Assembly (NCBI GenBank): GCA_023213315.1
Contig: JAKCPI010012724.1
Span: 29,956 to 93,955 of the forward strand
Source of the DNA: Euborellia annulipes
Taxonomy: Eukaryota; Arthropoda; Insecta; Dermaptera; Anisolabididae
Direction of reading: 5' to 3'
DNA: 64,000 bases
The position numbers and the translations under genes are program-made. Shown here one piece after another: positions 11,397 through 21,963 of this stretch. Within the stretch, counting starts at the first letter, position 1; each line of letters begins with the position of its first letter. The notes beneath the pieces are model-generated. The model worked only from the letters and a program-made list of their open reading frames with translations, did no database searches and was not told where the DNA came from.

Positions 11397-14300
11397 TTAT
11401 TTATAAGCTGTTGATTTTTGTAAAACTGTAAATTCATAAAGTCTAAAATCAATGATACACAGACATCGGAAAAACAAAAGAATTGCGGATGCTGACCAGA
11501 ATACTGCAATTAAGATAAGATTGATCTGAAAAAAAGAAAAAGAGAATATTTAGCTATAAAAGAGTGGAAAACTTTTATTTTGGATTGTTTTAACTTATTA
11601 TTATATTATACTTAATAGGGTCCGACCGAAATAAGATTTTCAGCCGAATCCGAAACCGAATTTCGCCCGCAATTTTAGTACATTGCAAAATTTCCAACGG
11701 GCAATTGGTCAAACAGAATGGACAGACGGACACTCTGCTTAGAAAAGAAGAATATACAGTATATATTGGTTACTAACACTTGCAGCACGAAAAAGGCTCT
11801 CGAATGGTTCCTCTTCCTGTCCGATGTATTTTAAATAATGATCACACCTGAAACAATGGCATACATATTATCTCAGAAATATTGTTTTGTATTTTAAAAA
11901 CCCTATAAATTTTATATCGAAGGCTACCTAGCTGTGATAAAATCTTTATTATTTTACTCTTGTACTTCCTAGCAAAGATAGGAGAAATGGTTGCCATGGT
12001 AATAAAATATAAATATTTTCCCATACTAATAAATTTTACATCTTTTATTCATGGCGTAGTAGGTAGCGGCCTACCTCCTATACCAAACGTCGCGGGTTCG
12101 GACCCAGGCAGTCCGATGATTTTATTTAAGCCATTTGGATACCAGATGGCTTAAATAGAAATGCCTGAACCCCAAATTGATATATTAATTACAACGGTTA
12201 TCGTCAAAGTCTTATATGGCCTAAGTTGCCGAAAAGACTGTGTGAATGTGTGTGTGAATGTGAGTGTGAATGAGAAAAAAGTGTGAATGTTTTTAAAAAA
12301 AAAAAATCTTTTATTCAAATATATCGGCGGGAACTAAATATATGCCGACACGAAAAATCTGGTGTGACAACTTTCGATTACCGAAGGTAAGAGATTGGTT
12401 TTATTTTTGTGAAACATTTAGCGTGTCTAGTATAAATAAATAAATAAAAGAAAGTAAAAAAGGTAAGACAAAGTAAATCTAAAAAATTTAATTTCAACAG
12501 CGCCTGTTAATTATGTTGTAAATTACTCTTTTTAGCAAGATTGAATGTCTAATACAGTCATTTGCAGGCGCAATTGATTGGTGCTACTCTCTGGTGGAGA
12601 TGATTGAAATACGCTAATTTCAATAATCTCAATTAGGGTCCGACCGAAACAAGATTTTCAGCCGAAACCGAAACCGAATATTCGGCCTCAAACTTAGTTT
12701 CGGCCGAAACCGTAACCGAAACCGAAACTTGTATTTCCTATAAAATTTTTTTTTCATTTTACCTTTTTTTTTTGAATTTTTTTCCCTCTCGTGAAAATCA
12801 TTTTACCTTTTTTTTTTTTTTTAGGGAGACTAAATTTTTTTTCCCTCAAGTGCAAATCATTTGACCTTTTTTTTTTTGCATGCGAGTCTCATCCCATTTT
12901 TTCAGACTCTGGTTTCGGCCGGCCGAAAGTTTCGACTACTTTTTGGCCGAAACCGAAACTACGGCCGAAACCATGATTTTTGGCGAAACTGGCCGAAACC
13001 GTAACCGAAACCGAATATTCGGTCGGTTCCTAATCTCAATTAGAGAGTAGAACCCATGCAATAGGCCTATTTCTCCCTAACGCCACTAGGGAGTAGCACC
13101 AATCAGCTGCGCCTGCAACGGAGAGCATTAAATATCAAGGAATATATTGTTGAACAGAAATAACAGTGGATTTTTGAAAAATTTCAGAAGAATTATTATA
13201 TATTAATTAAAAAATTTTTTTGTTACAATAAATTTTCTAGAAATACAAATGAGTTACGTATGGAAAGGTCTCGCCCTTTAAACTATATAAAAAAAACTTT
13301 GAAAATGTTTTCAATTAAAATTAAAATTAAGTGCTTTTACAAAATTTCTTACTTAATAAAACAAAAATATTGTATAAAAGTTAGTTGTTCCAAAAAATTT
13401 AGAAAAAAATTATTAATCCAAATTCCTTTTAATAAAAAAAGTTCAATTAGAGATGGAGCATTATTAGCTTCTGATGCCAAAGGTCAAGGGTTTGCATCCT
13501 GTCCCAGGCAAGAAATTTATTTAAATTGAATAGGATAACCAGGGCCGTGCCTAGGTTATTTAGCGCCCGGAGCAAGTTAGTCCTTTAGCGCCCTCTGTAT
13601 GTATTTTTTACATTGTCACAATAATGTTTCCCGTCCGGAAAAATGTTTTACCTTTTTTTTAGAGAAGCTAGATTTTTGCCGCCCCCGGGACCGAAATTTT
13701 TTCCCGTGTGGCGCCCCCGGAACCAAAAATTTTTTATTTTTCCCTTTTTGCCGCCCTAGGCGGCCGCCTAGTTTGCCTAGTGGAAGCGCCGCCACTGATA
13801 TTAGCATTCAAAGATTCATCTGCATTTGCGCCCCTTAAAAATTTGCGCCCTGGGCAAAGGCCCCGGTCGCCCCCCCCCCCTAAGCACGGCCCTGAGGATA
13901 ACAATCAATTGAAATAAATAGGAACGGGGCCTAAATGGCCTCAGATGCCGAAAAATACCTTAAACAAATTTAAAAAAAAAAGTTCAATTAGAGGAATATT
14001 TTGACAAGGATTAATTTTTAAAGATAAATAGCTATATTTCTAACTCTAAATGGCAAACCTAACATAAACATTACATTATGTTTTTGGTTAGAGAGAAGAG
14101 CTTTTTTAATAAATAAAAAAAATAATAATAATAATAATTACTATAGAAAAAAAATGTATAAAAATATTTTTATAAATTTTGATTTCATCCTTTTTACTTT
14201 CTCTTACCTCTATATATATGTTAATATATATAGGGAGAGAAAGTATTGGATTCTTGTCAAAAATTCGATGTCGAGATTTTGATGAATATACACGTTTTGA

Positions 14301-17217
14301 GGTCCCCTGAATCCAAAAAAGTGGTTTTCGCGACATGGTCTGTCTGTCTGTGTGTCCGTCTATGTGTCTGTCTGTGAACAAAATATCTCAAGAACGAAAC
14401 GAGCTAGGAAGTTGAAATTTTATATTTAAGTTAGGCACCCCCATGGGACGTGACACGAAGCTTTTGAACAAAATCGACCAAAGAGTACTAGTACTTTACT
14501 GATGCACTTTTTCAGTTTTTTTCGATTTTCTCAAAATTCGCTCCAACGATTTATTTTTAATTCAAAAATCAATTATTTTTTAGATTCTCTTTAAAATGTA
14601 TATTCTCATTTTGTCATTGAAATCTTCTGAAGACCACTTTACTCTTGTACTCCATAAAAAAGATAGGAGAAATGGTTGCCATGGTAACAAAATATAAATA
14701 TTTTGCCATACTTATAGATTTTCATCTTCAAAATCGAATGTACCGTAATGTCGGAAACTAAATACATGTCGACACAAAAAATCTGGTGTGACAAGCACAG
14801 TACACAACTTTCGATTACCGAAGGTAAGAGAAAGTTGTGTGCTGTGCGCCAGTCACACCAGATTTTTTCTTTTTTATCTTGCGCCTTTATAATTCGTGCG
14901 TTTGCACAAACCGCTCCACGGTAAATATGCCCGTGACCTTAAATGACAACGAAGATGACATCATGAGAGAGTAAAAAGAAACAAGGTCGCAGGATGACGA
15001 GGACTCTAAGCTAGTTAGTTATGAGTAATTTTAATGATTGAAATTATGAAAAGATCAAATGAGATTAACAAAATAATTATTCAAAAATAATTCTACCATA
15101 AAAAAATTTGGTGTGACTGGTCGCTCAGCACACAACACAAAATGAATTTGAAAAATCTGAAATACTACATCAGTAAAGTGTACTTCAAACAATATCCACG
15201 AAAGATTTTACTGATACTTTTTAAAGAACGCCTAAAGAATAGTTGATTTATGAATGTTAATCAAAATCGTCAGCGCCAATTTTGTGAAAATCGAAAAAAA
15301 ACTGAAAAAGTACTTCAGTAAAGTACTACTACATTTTGACCGTTATTGTTCAAAAGCGTATTTTAACTGTCCGGGTGGGTAACTAACTTAAAAATAAAAT
15401 TTCAACCTCGTAGCTCATTTTCTTCATGCTTAAAATCGTTACACCCACAGAGAGATAGACCAAAATGCGGCACCCACTTTTTTGGACTCAGGGTACTTCA
15501 AAACGTGTATATCTATCAAAATCTCGACTTCGAATTTTTGACATGATTGCAACGCTTTCTCGCAATACCTATTTATAGGTAAGAGAAAGTAAAAAGCAAT
15601 AAATTGTGTAGCTATATTGGATTTCAAACCTACCATCTACAACAAAAATACAGTGGAATCTCGCTTAAAGAGCATAATTCGATTCAAACTCGTAAAGTGA
15701 AACACTCACTACAACTACAAACTTATACGAAACCTCTTCATCTATTTCCTGATTAGCCTCCTAATAATTAATTCAATTAATTGTAATTCATGTACATATA
15801 ACCCAAGTTTGAGAAAATGTACGATCACAAGCGACACTAGAAGATCGATGGTTGTGGATTAGAGTTTATTTCAACATGTTCCTAATATGTAATTATTAAA
15901 AGGCTAATTATTAATAATGGAAAATTTGATACTTTTTAGAAGTTTTTTCAATATTTAAAAGTTAACAGTTAACATTGTTAATAAAAATTAATTTGACCAT
16001 ATTTTACCGTTTATTCGAATTTGAGTTATTGCACACGTAGAAACTACATACATCAGCAAAGTGATTTTTGGTTTAGTTTACTTACTGAGTTTCCTGATTA
16101 TTTTTTATGAAGGCATCGCAGAATTGTTGAAATCCATGATGAAATCGGGTAGCTGCAAGACTGGAGGCAACCGCGAAAGAACCATTGAAAATAAAAGCCG
16201 GTAATACGATCCTCCAAGGCTGTGGAGGACTGAAAAATACAAAGTCCTCTATGACTATGTTGATTTTTGCAATCAATATAATAATTAATTACATTAATTT
16301 ATTTTTTATTTGTTTTTTGTACAATACGCAAAAGTATTTATTTTTTGGCCGACGGTCCATATAAATAAATTGATTTTTTTTTCAATCAAGGTCTTTATCG
16401 GCATCTGAGGCCATTTAGACCCGTCTTTATTTATTTTAATTCATTGCTAGCCAATTTAATGGAAAATAAATTTTTGTCACTTGGTACACTCCTGACCTCT
16501 AGCACATATCAGGGCCGGATTTAAGAGTATGCCGCCTATAGGCTAAAGTTCATTTGCCGCCCCCCTCTATCGGTCATATTTCCTTAATACATTTGTTGAT
16601 ATATGAATTGTTGCTGGTTTCAGAGGATGATTTAACGGAAGAAATAAAATAGCAAAAAAATTTTTCAGGATTCATATATTTGCAAATATTTCGGCTGACC
16701 TAACGCCTGGCCATCTTCAGTGCAGGATATAATTATTTGGAGATCCTTCGTCTGGTGAACAAACACTTGAATGCTTGTCTTCCCCAACTCTCTTTATCAG
16801 TGGCGTCATTTCAACTTTTTCTTGGGGGGAGAGGGGGCAAAATTTTAATACATTTGTTTTATAAGATAAAGGTATACTAAAATTCGTAAGGAAAATATTA
16901 TTAAAGTCTGAAATACTTCATTTTAACTTCTGAAAAAATGCCAAACTGCCACCCCTTACACTTTTTGACGGTCTAGGATACAGCCTTTTTAGGTTTTTAG
17001 GCTATTTAGAAATATGGCCCTGCCAATAGGTTCTCAAAGTGGGTGGGCGTTTGAGACTTTCGGAAGGGTAGTAGAAGACCCAGAGAAAATTAGGGGGCAT
17101 TGAGATGGCGCAGAATGGGCGTGGGCAGATTAAAAAATGTAGTCTAAAAAAGGAAAAAAAATACACGCTAATCACGTACTAAAGTAAAGAAAAAATTAAT
17201 ATCGTTTAATTTTTACT

Positions 17218-17310
<93 letters not shown>

Positions 17311-18935
17311 GGGGGGGAGAAGGGGAGGGGGGGGATTTTTGTTATTGTATTCATTTTTATCATCTGGATTTAGTACTGTAGCAGCAATGTTCGTAACTAA
17401 ATGTTAGTGACTTTCTGTATTTTTTTAAGTAAAATCGAGCCTGATATTAACAAACTCCTTAAAATGCATAAATTTCAACCTTCTCATTAGTTATGTCATA
17501 AATGTGACTTTTGAATGTTAATAAAAATAATCCTCAATATAACTAAGTAAGCCCTTTAATTGCTCCCATTGAAACATTGTTCTTTCATTCTTCATTTTAA
17601 ACTCAGAAATAAGATAGGGTTCATATCCTATTTTACGACTATAATATAATATTACACAATTAAATATAATCGTGGCAATAGCTGTTTTAAATTCGCGACA
17701 GGTGATAAGTAAAATTAAGATGGGGAGGGTGCAGGGGGTGGGGTTCTAGAAAAAAAACATTATCAAAGAGGGCGGTGAGCAAAATAAGGTTGAGAAACTA
17801 TACTCTAGCATAAGAGGATAAAACTACTAGTGAACTATAGACCAGCGGCATAAAAAAACTCTGCTAGATATGATTTTTTTAAAATACTCATTGGTAGATA
17901 TCTGATTGCAACAAATGGGGAGGGGAAGAATTCCCTTCCTCTCCAAATAAATAAATTTTAAAGAATATAAAATATTTTTTATAATTTCCAACAGTACTTA
18001 AAATTTTAACGCCATGTTCTCTCTATATAATAATCTTTATTTATGATTTTTCGGGATTTCAAGGGGGGAGGGTTTGGACTCCATTTATTCCCTCCGACTT
18101 AGGTCCTATCTCGTCCCCAAAAATGAATAAATTAAAAAAAAATATTTTATAATTTCTAACAGCGCGCTGCAGCGTTTAAAATTTTAGTACTCTATGTGTT
18201 TCTCTATTATAATTTTATTAATTTTTTGAAATTTCGTGGAGGGGGGGGGGGGTATTTAACCCTCATATCTACCTGACTACGGCCCTGGAATAGTTAATAG
18301 GAGACCGATTTGCATATAAACAGAGATGATATATATATACATATACTGGTATTACACAATGTTTATTTAAATAGAAGCCAACATGTGTGAATGATGTTTA
18401 TTTTCCAGCCTACACAGATCTGTCAAAGAAGACTCTTCTTTTATTCATTGAATAGTAAGCAAGATAGATGATGATCATCTCTGACATCATCGGATATAAA
18501 TGATGCTCACCCGTGACTGCTGTATCCTCCAGGACCACACATGCAAAATAAAACAATCCAAATGAAAGAGTAAATCATTGAGCAAAACGGCACATAAATG
18601 CAGATGTAACAATCGAGTCTTGGTGACCAATAGGAATTGTGCAAATCCAATTCATATGTAGTTTTATTGCTATTATTTAAATCTTGTCTAATGAGAAATG
18701 TCAAACTGCTATATAAATAACACGAGCCGCGAAAAATCTCGTCAAGCTGGGAGAGGCTAACGGATGCTGCAACTGCTGATAGACCGATCAATATATAAAG
18801 GATAATCTGAAGCCATTTCCAAATGAAGGAGACATTTGGTGCTTGAAGGAATCCAACAAATTGTTCGTAATTTCGGTAGAAGTGAAAACTGCTTTCTGAT
18901 GGCATACTGTGTGTATGTGTTTCGAATGCGGTCAA
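11397..18935 (-). CDS. TMEM179-like four-span membrane protein, 255 aa, four exons
   Basis: Exons in order: 18511-18935, 16086-16229, 11778-11847 and 11397-11525, all GT-AG, phases 2, 2, 0, total 768 bases with stop. Membrane spans fall near residues 38-60, 108-133 and 148-170, plus one in the last exon (LILIAVFWSASAILLFF). After span 1 comes DEIFRGSCYLYS, matching the DFRGRCLLF region of TMEM179. Exons 2 and 3 give GFQQFCDAF and QCDHYL, matching its cysteine-bearing loop. Human TMEM179 is about 233 residues, so the length fits. The N-terminus is longer (about 37 residues) and an N-glycosylation site is at Asn90. Introns are large and filled with mobile elements, including the 92-G run in intron 1. 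Function of the family is poorly known; it is described mainly from nervous tissue. Confidence 0.83.
11617..11690. mobile_element. Left-end fragment of the CCGAAAC-rich hAT element
   Basis: TAGGGTCCGACCGAAATAAG and the next 50 bases match the left end of the element at 12634. No right end is found before the TMEM179-like exon 3. Confidence 0.5.
12052..12305 (+). mobile_element. tRNA-derived SINE, family B, full length with 12-bp duplication
   Basis: The head shows box A (TGGCGTAGTAGGTAGCGGCC) and box B (GCGGGTTCGGACCCAGG). The body carries an internal hairpin (TTAAGCCATTTGGATACC and its return). The tail is TTGCCGAAAAGACTGTGTG followed by TGTGAATG repeats and A-run. ATCTTTTATTCA flanks both sides (12040-12051, 12306-12317). 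Confidence 0.85.
12562..13122. mobile_element. TIR element interrupted by a hAT insertion
   Basis: The arms TTTGCAGGCGCAATTGATTG and their complement CAATCAGCTGCGCCTGCAA lie at the ends. Removal of the hAT element at 12634-13032 leaves a short palindromic element of about 160 bases. Confidence 0.6.
12634..13032. mobile_element. hAT-type element with arrays of CCGAAAC
   Basis: Ends TAGGGTCCGACCGAA and TTCGGTCGGTTCCTA are inverted repeats; ATCTCAAT flanks both sides exactly (12626-12633, 13033-13040). Both subterminal zones consist of many CCGAAAC or CCGTAAC units, a likely multi-site binding array for a transposase. The interior is poly-T with no transposase. Confidence 0.85.
13453..13980 (+). 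mobile_element. Family A SINE split by a hAT element
   Basis: The two halves (13453-13539 and 13903-13980) together form one SINE with box B-like GGGTTTGCATCC and the tail GGCCTCAGATGCCGAAAA plus A-run. AGTTCAATTAGAG flanks it on both sides (13440-13452, 13981-13993). The hAT insertion is therefore younger. Confidence 0.85.
13540..13894. mobile_element. hAT-type miniature element nested in a SINE
   Basis: Ends CAGGGCCGTGCCTAGG and CCTAAGCACGGCCCTG are inverted repeats. AGGATAAC flanks both sides exactly (13532-13539, 13895-13902). It carries oligo-C near the right end and GCGCCC-rich subterminal repeats. No transposase. Confidence 0.88.
14194..15593. mobile_element. 1.4-kb foldback element
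   Basis: It begins TTACTTTCTCTTACCTC and ends with the complement GGTAAGAGAAAGTAA. Inner arms also pair (CAAAGAGTACTAGTACTTTA against its return near 15320). No ORF is credible. A 94-base hairpin element is nested at 14775. Diverged parts of the same family occur at 19221-19590, 35826-36170, 38041-38480 and 40590-40640. Confidence 0.7.
14775..14868. mobile_element. 94-base hairpin element, copy 1
   Basis: AAAAAATCTGGTGTGAC is the left arm and GTCACACCAGATTTTTT the right arm, with ACAACTTTCGATTACCGAAG at the centre. Another copy is at 40435-40530, and a half copy at 12352-12400. Confidence 0.65.
15651..15760. mobile_element. Fragment of a pogo-like element
   Basis: CAGTGGAATCTCGCTTAAAG, directly after an A-rich flank, matches the pogo-like terminal repeats elsewhere in the window. 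Only one end is clear. Confidence 0.4.
16371..16505 (-). mobile_element. Family A SINE fragment
   Basis: A T-run followed by AAGGTCTTTATCGGCATCTG and the lead-in to the tRNA-like part is seen on the minus strand; the head is truncated where a CAGGGCCGGATTTA hAT-like end begins at 16510. Confidence 0.5.
16510..18286. other. Region of hAT-like ends and oligo-G tracts in TMEM179-like intron 1
   Basis: hAT-like termini are seen at 16510 (CAGGGCCGG), 16801 (CAGTGGCGTCATTTC) and 18286 (TACGGCCCTG ending), but I could not pair them by matching 8-mers. Runs of G at 17218-17337 and 18241-18251 lie inside. No coding frame. Confidence 0.4.
17218..17309 (+). repeat. Homopolymer of 92 G
   Basis: Ninety-two consecutive G, then one T and seven more G, then mixed G-rich sequence to 17334. 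It lies inside an intron of the TMEM179-like gene and within hAT-like debris whose relatives carry 8-20 base G or C runs. Confidence 0.9.
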
Positions 18936-19076
18936 TTTAGGACTGCACGACTACAATATTCATTGCGCACAGGACACCAAATGACCTAGAGTGGCGCTGC
19001 CGATACCATGGCAACGCGCACGCAAACAATCGACACGGCCTCTTGGATTTTTTAGTGAATTTTTAATTTATTTTAT

Positions 19077-19147
19077 TTTTTTTTTAAACATTCACACTTT
19101 TTTTCCATTCACACTCACACACACATTCACACAGTCTTTTCGGCAAC
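19077..19147 (-). mobile_element. Tail fragment of a family B SINE
   Basis: TTCACACTCACACACACATTC followed by CAGTCTTTTCGGCAACT is the reverse of the family B tail. The tRNA-like part is missing. Confidence 0.5.
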
Positions 19148-19220
19148 TAGTTATTTCAAACAGTCTACATTTAAAATACAATTGAAATATACAGAGCCTA
19201 TGGAAATTTTGAATCAACTT

Positions 19221-19590
19221 TTACTTTCTCTTACTTCTTTCTACATTAGTTAATATATAGGAGAGAAAGTATTGGATTCATGTCAAAAATTCGATGTCGA
19301 GATTTTGATGGATATACACGTTTTGAGGTCCCCATGAATCCAAAAAAGTGGTTTTCATGATATGGTCTGTCTGGTCTGTGTGTGTTCAATTTTAAGCATG
19401 AAGGAGTTGAGTTAGGAGGTTGAAATTTTATATTTGTTTGGCACCCCACTAGGGCGTGAAAATAAGATTTTAATCAAATTCGGCCAAAGAGTACTAGTAC
19501 TTTGTTGATGTACTTTTTCAGTTTTTTCTATTTTCTCAAAATTCGCTTCAACGATTTTGATTAAAATTCAAAAAAAAAGAATTTGATTTT
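19221..19590 (+). mobile_element. Partial copy of the 1.4-kb foldback family
   Basis: TTACTTTCTCTTACTTC and the following 350 bases match the left half of the element at 14194, including TCAAAAATTCGATGTCGAGA. It is cut off by the family B SINE insertion site. Confidence 0.6.
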
Positions 19591-19611
19591 CGGTTTAACT
19601 GTGGTTTATTT

Positions 19612-19912
19612 ATTTATTTATTTATTTATTTATTTTTTTTTTTTTTTTTTTTTTACAAAAAAAAACACACTTTTTTCTCATTCACACTCACATTCACACA
19701 GTCTTTTCGGCAACTCAGGCCATATAAGACTTTTTACGATATCGGTTATTAAATAATTTATCTATTAGGGGTCCAGGCATTCTTTAAGGCATCATTTAAG
19801 CCATCTGGTATCAAATTGGCTTAAATAAAATCATCGGACTGCCTGGGGTCCGAACCCGCGACGTTTGGTATATGAGGTTAACACGCTAACCTCTACGCCA
19901 TGCCCCGAGGGC
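19612..19912 (-). mobile_element. tRNA-derived SINE, family B, with 15-bp duplication
   Basis: On the minus strand: box B (GGGTTCGGACCCCAGGC as CCGAACCCGCG complement), internal hairpin and the tail TTGCCGAAAAGACTGTGTG, then a TTTA/poly-T tract. AACTGTGGTTTATTT flanks both sides (19597-19611, 19913-19927). Confidence 0.83.
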
Positions 19913-20330
19913 AACTGTGGTTTATTTGTAACAATTGAAATTTCCTGGCAGTGCCGTAACAAGGGTATGAAGCGCCTGTGGCAAGCATCTAACTTGCGCC
20001 CCCCCCCCCCAATAATCTAGTGTTTCCTAACCTTTTTTTGGCCAAGTTCCTCATTAATGATATATCATTAATCTGTGATAATACCCGGCTTATTTGTTCC
20101 TTCAGATTCTTTCTCCAACTCCAGCCAGCGTAATTGGTTAAAATTGTGGCCTTCATGCCAACAAAAATAAAAAAAAGTTATTTAAAAATTTGTCAAAATT
20201 CTCTAAACATAGGGGTTATCAAAATTTATATTCCACAAATCCTTTCTCTCGTTTAAATGACAGATAAATGAAATTATAAGATAGCACTAAAAATAAAAGG
20301 AAATTGATAATATGATTTAAAAAAAAAAGT

Positions 20331-21643
20331 GCAGGAGGTGGATTTGAACTCGCGAAGTTTGGTTACGCGAGAATGGAAAAAATATTAGTTACATGACGAC
20401 GAATTAACCACTTGCGCCAAACTTTAGTGTAATTATTTAAGAAAAAAATAAGCCTTATGAGAAACATGAAATAAAAGAAGTATTAAAAAAATTTTAATAT
20501 TTCACATATGATATATCATTTTTCTTTACTTTTTATACTGATTAATAATTTATAATCAAAATGACAAAAACATGCATAGTTTTCAAATAATTCAATGGGC
20601 AAACGTCAGATGCTTTATGCCTTGATGTAATTAAACCAAAAACTCTAACTAACATATAATACATGTCATTAATTCTTGAATTCCCCCTGATTCCAGAGAA
20701 CTAAAGCCCTTTTAATTATATGATCTAATTTGGAAGTTATTGGCGATCAAAGTTAAGCTTATTTTCGACCTTAATGACATCATTACACTCAATTCTATAT
20801 TATCGAAAAAGCTTATTTAGCATTGTCTGATTAAAACCAAATTTTTACCAGAGATTTACAATTAATAAATGAGTTTTTTTCTAAAGTTTCATTGAGATTG
20901 GTAAAGAAATAAATTAAATATTAAGTATTTTGTAAATTGAGTTTTAGAATTTGGGATCCCGGATGGGTAAAGAGAGCGATCTATGAACCGTGTCTAGGCT
21001 TCCATCTGAGATTCCAAATTCTAAAACTCAATTTACAAAATACTTAATATTTAATTTATTTCTTTACCAATCTCAATGAAACTTTAGAAAAAAACTCATT
21101 TATTAATTGTAAATCTCTGGTAAAAATTTGGTTTTAATCAGACAATGCTAAATAAGCTTTTTCGATAATATAGAATTGAGTGTAATGATGTCATTAAGGT
21201 CGAAAATAAGCTTAACTTTGATCGCCAATAACTTCCAAATTAGATCATATAATTAAAAGGGCTTTAGTTCTCTGGAATCAGGGGGAATTCAAGAATTAAT
21301 GACATGTATTATATGTTAGTTAGAGTTTTTGGTTTAATTACATCAAGGCATAAAGCATCTGACGTTTGCCCATTGAATTATTTGAAAACTATGCATGTTT
21401 TTGTCATTTTGATTATAAATTATTAATCAGTATAAAAAGTAAAGAAAAATGATATATCATATGTGAAATATTAAAATTTTTTTAATACTTCTTTTATTTC
21501 ATGTTTCTCATAAGGCTTATTTTTTTCTTAAATAATTACACAAAGTTTGGCGCAAGTGGTTAATTCGTCGTCATGGAACTAATATTTTTTTCCATTCTCA
21601 CGTAACCAAACGTCGCGAGTTCAAATCCACCTCCTGCACTTTT
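20331..21643. mobile_element. 1.3-kb near-perfect palindrome with tRNA-like ends
   Basis: Two arms of about 635 bases face each other around a centre near 20985. Both outer ends read, going inward, GTGCAGGAGGTGGATTTGAA, which is the reverse of a tRNA-like TpsiC arm; box A-like TGGCGCAAGTGGTTAATTCG follows on the same strand. Differences between the arms are few (single bases near the ends and in the centre). No protein is encoded. Confidence 0.8.
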
Positions 21644-21963
21644 TTTTAAATTCTTTTATTAAGTTTAATTTAGTTCTGTTAATCATTTGCCAACTGGCAT
21701 TTTTGAAAATTGATTTTTATATATAAATAATAAAAAATAGGACTCATCCTAGTCATAAATGATTTTTACTTTTTTTTTTTTTTTATTTCCTTTCTCGTCG
21801 GGTTTGCGCATCCGCATCCCAGTTTTATACATATTATACGTTTTATACAGTTTTATCCGGGATTTTTGTATAAAACTGCAAATCTTGTATAAAACCCAAC
21901 TCTGTAGAAAAGTCAATTTGTATTTCAAGTTGTAATATTCTGTTGTTATCTTATGAGGTGTGA

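Noticed and set aside
12241..12290. TGTGAATG repeats as a CRISPR or satellite array
   Set aside because: They are the simple tail of a SINE with a verified duplication; no spacers.
13599..13917. ORFs within the hAT element at 13540
   Set aside because: They follow GCGCCC repeats in several frames, with no transposase motif.
20335..20430. Functional tRNA gene
   Set aside because: Only box A- and box B-like parts match; the anticodon region is too long and the acceptor stem does not pair, so it is tRNA-derived repeat sequence.
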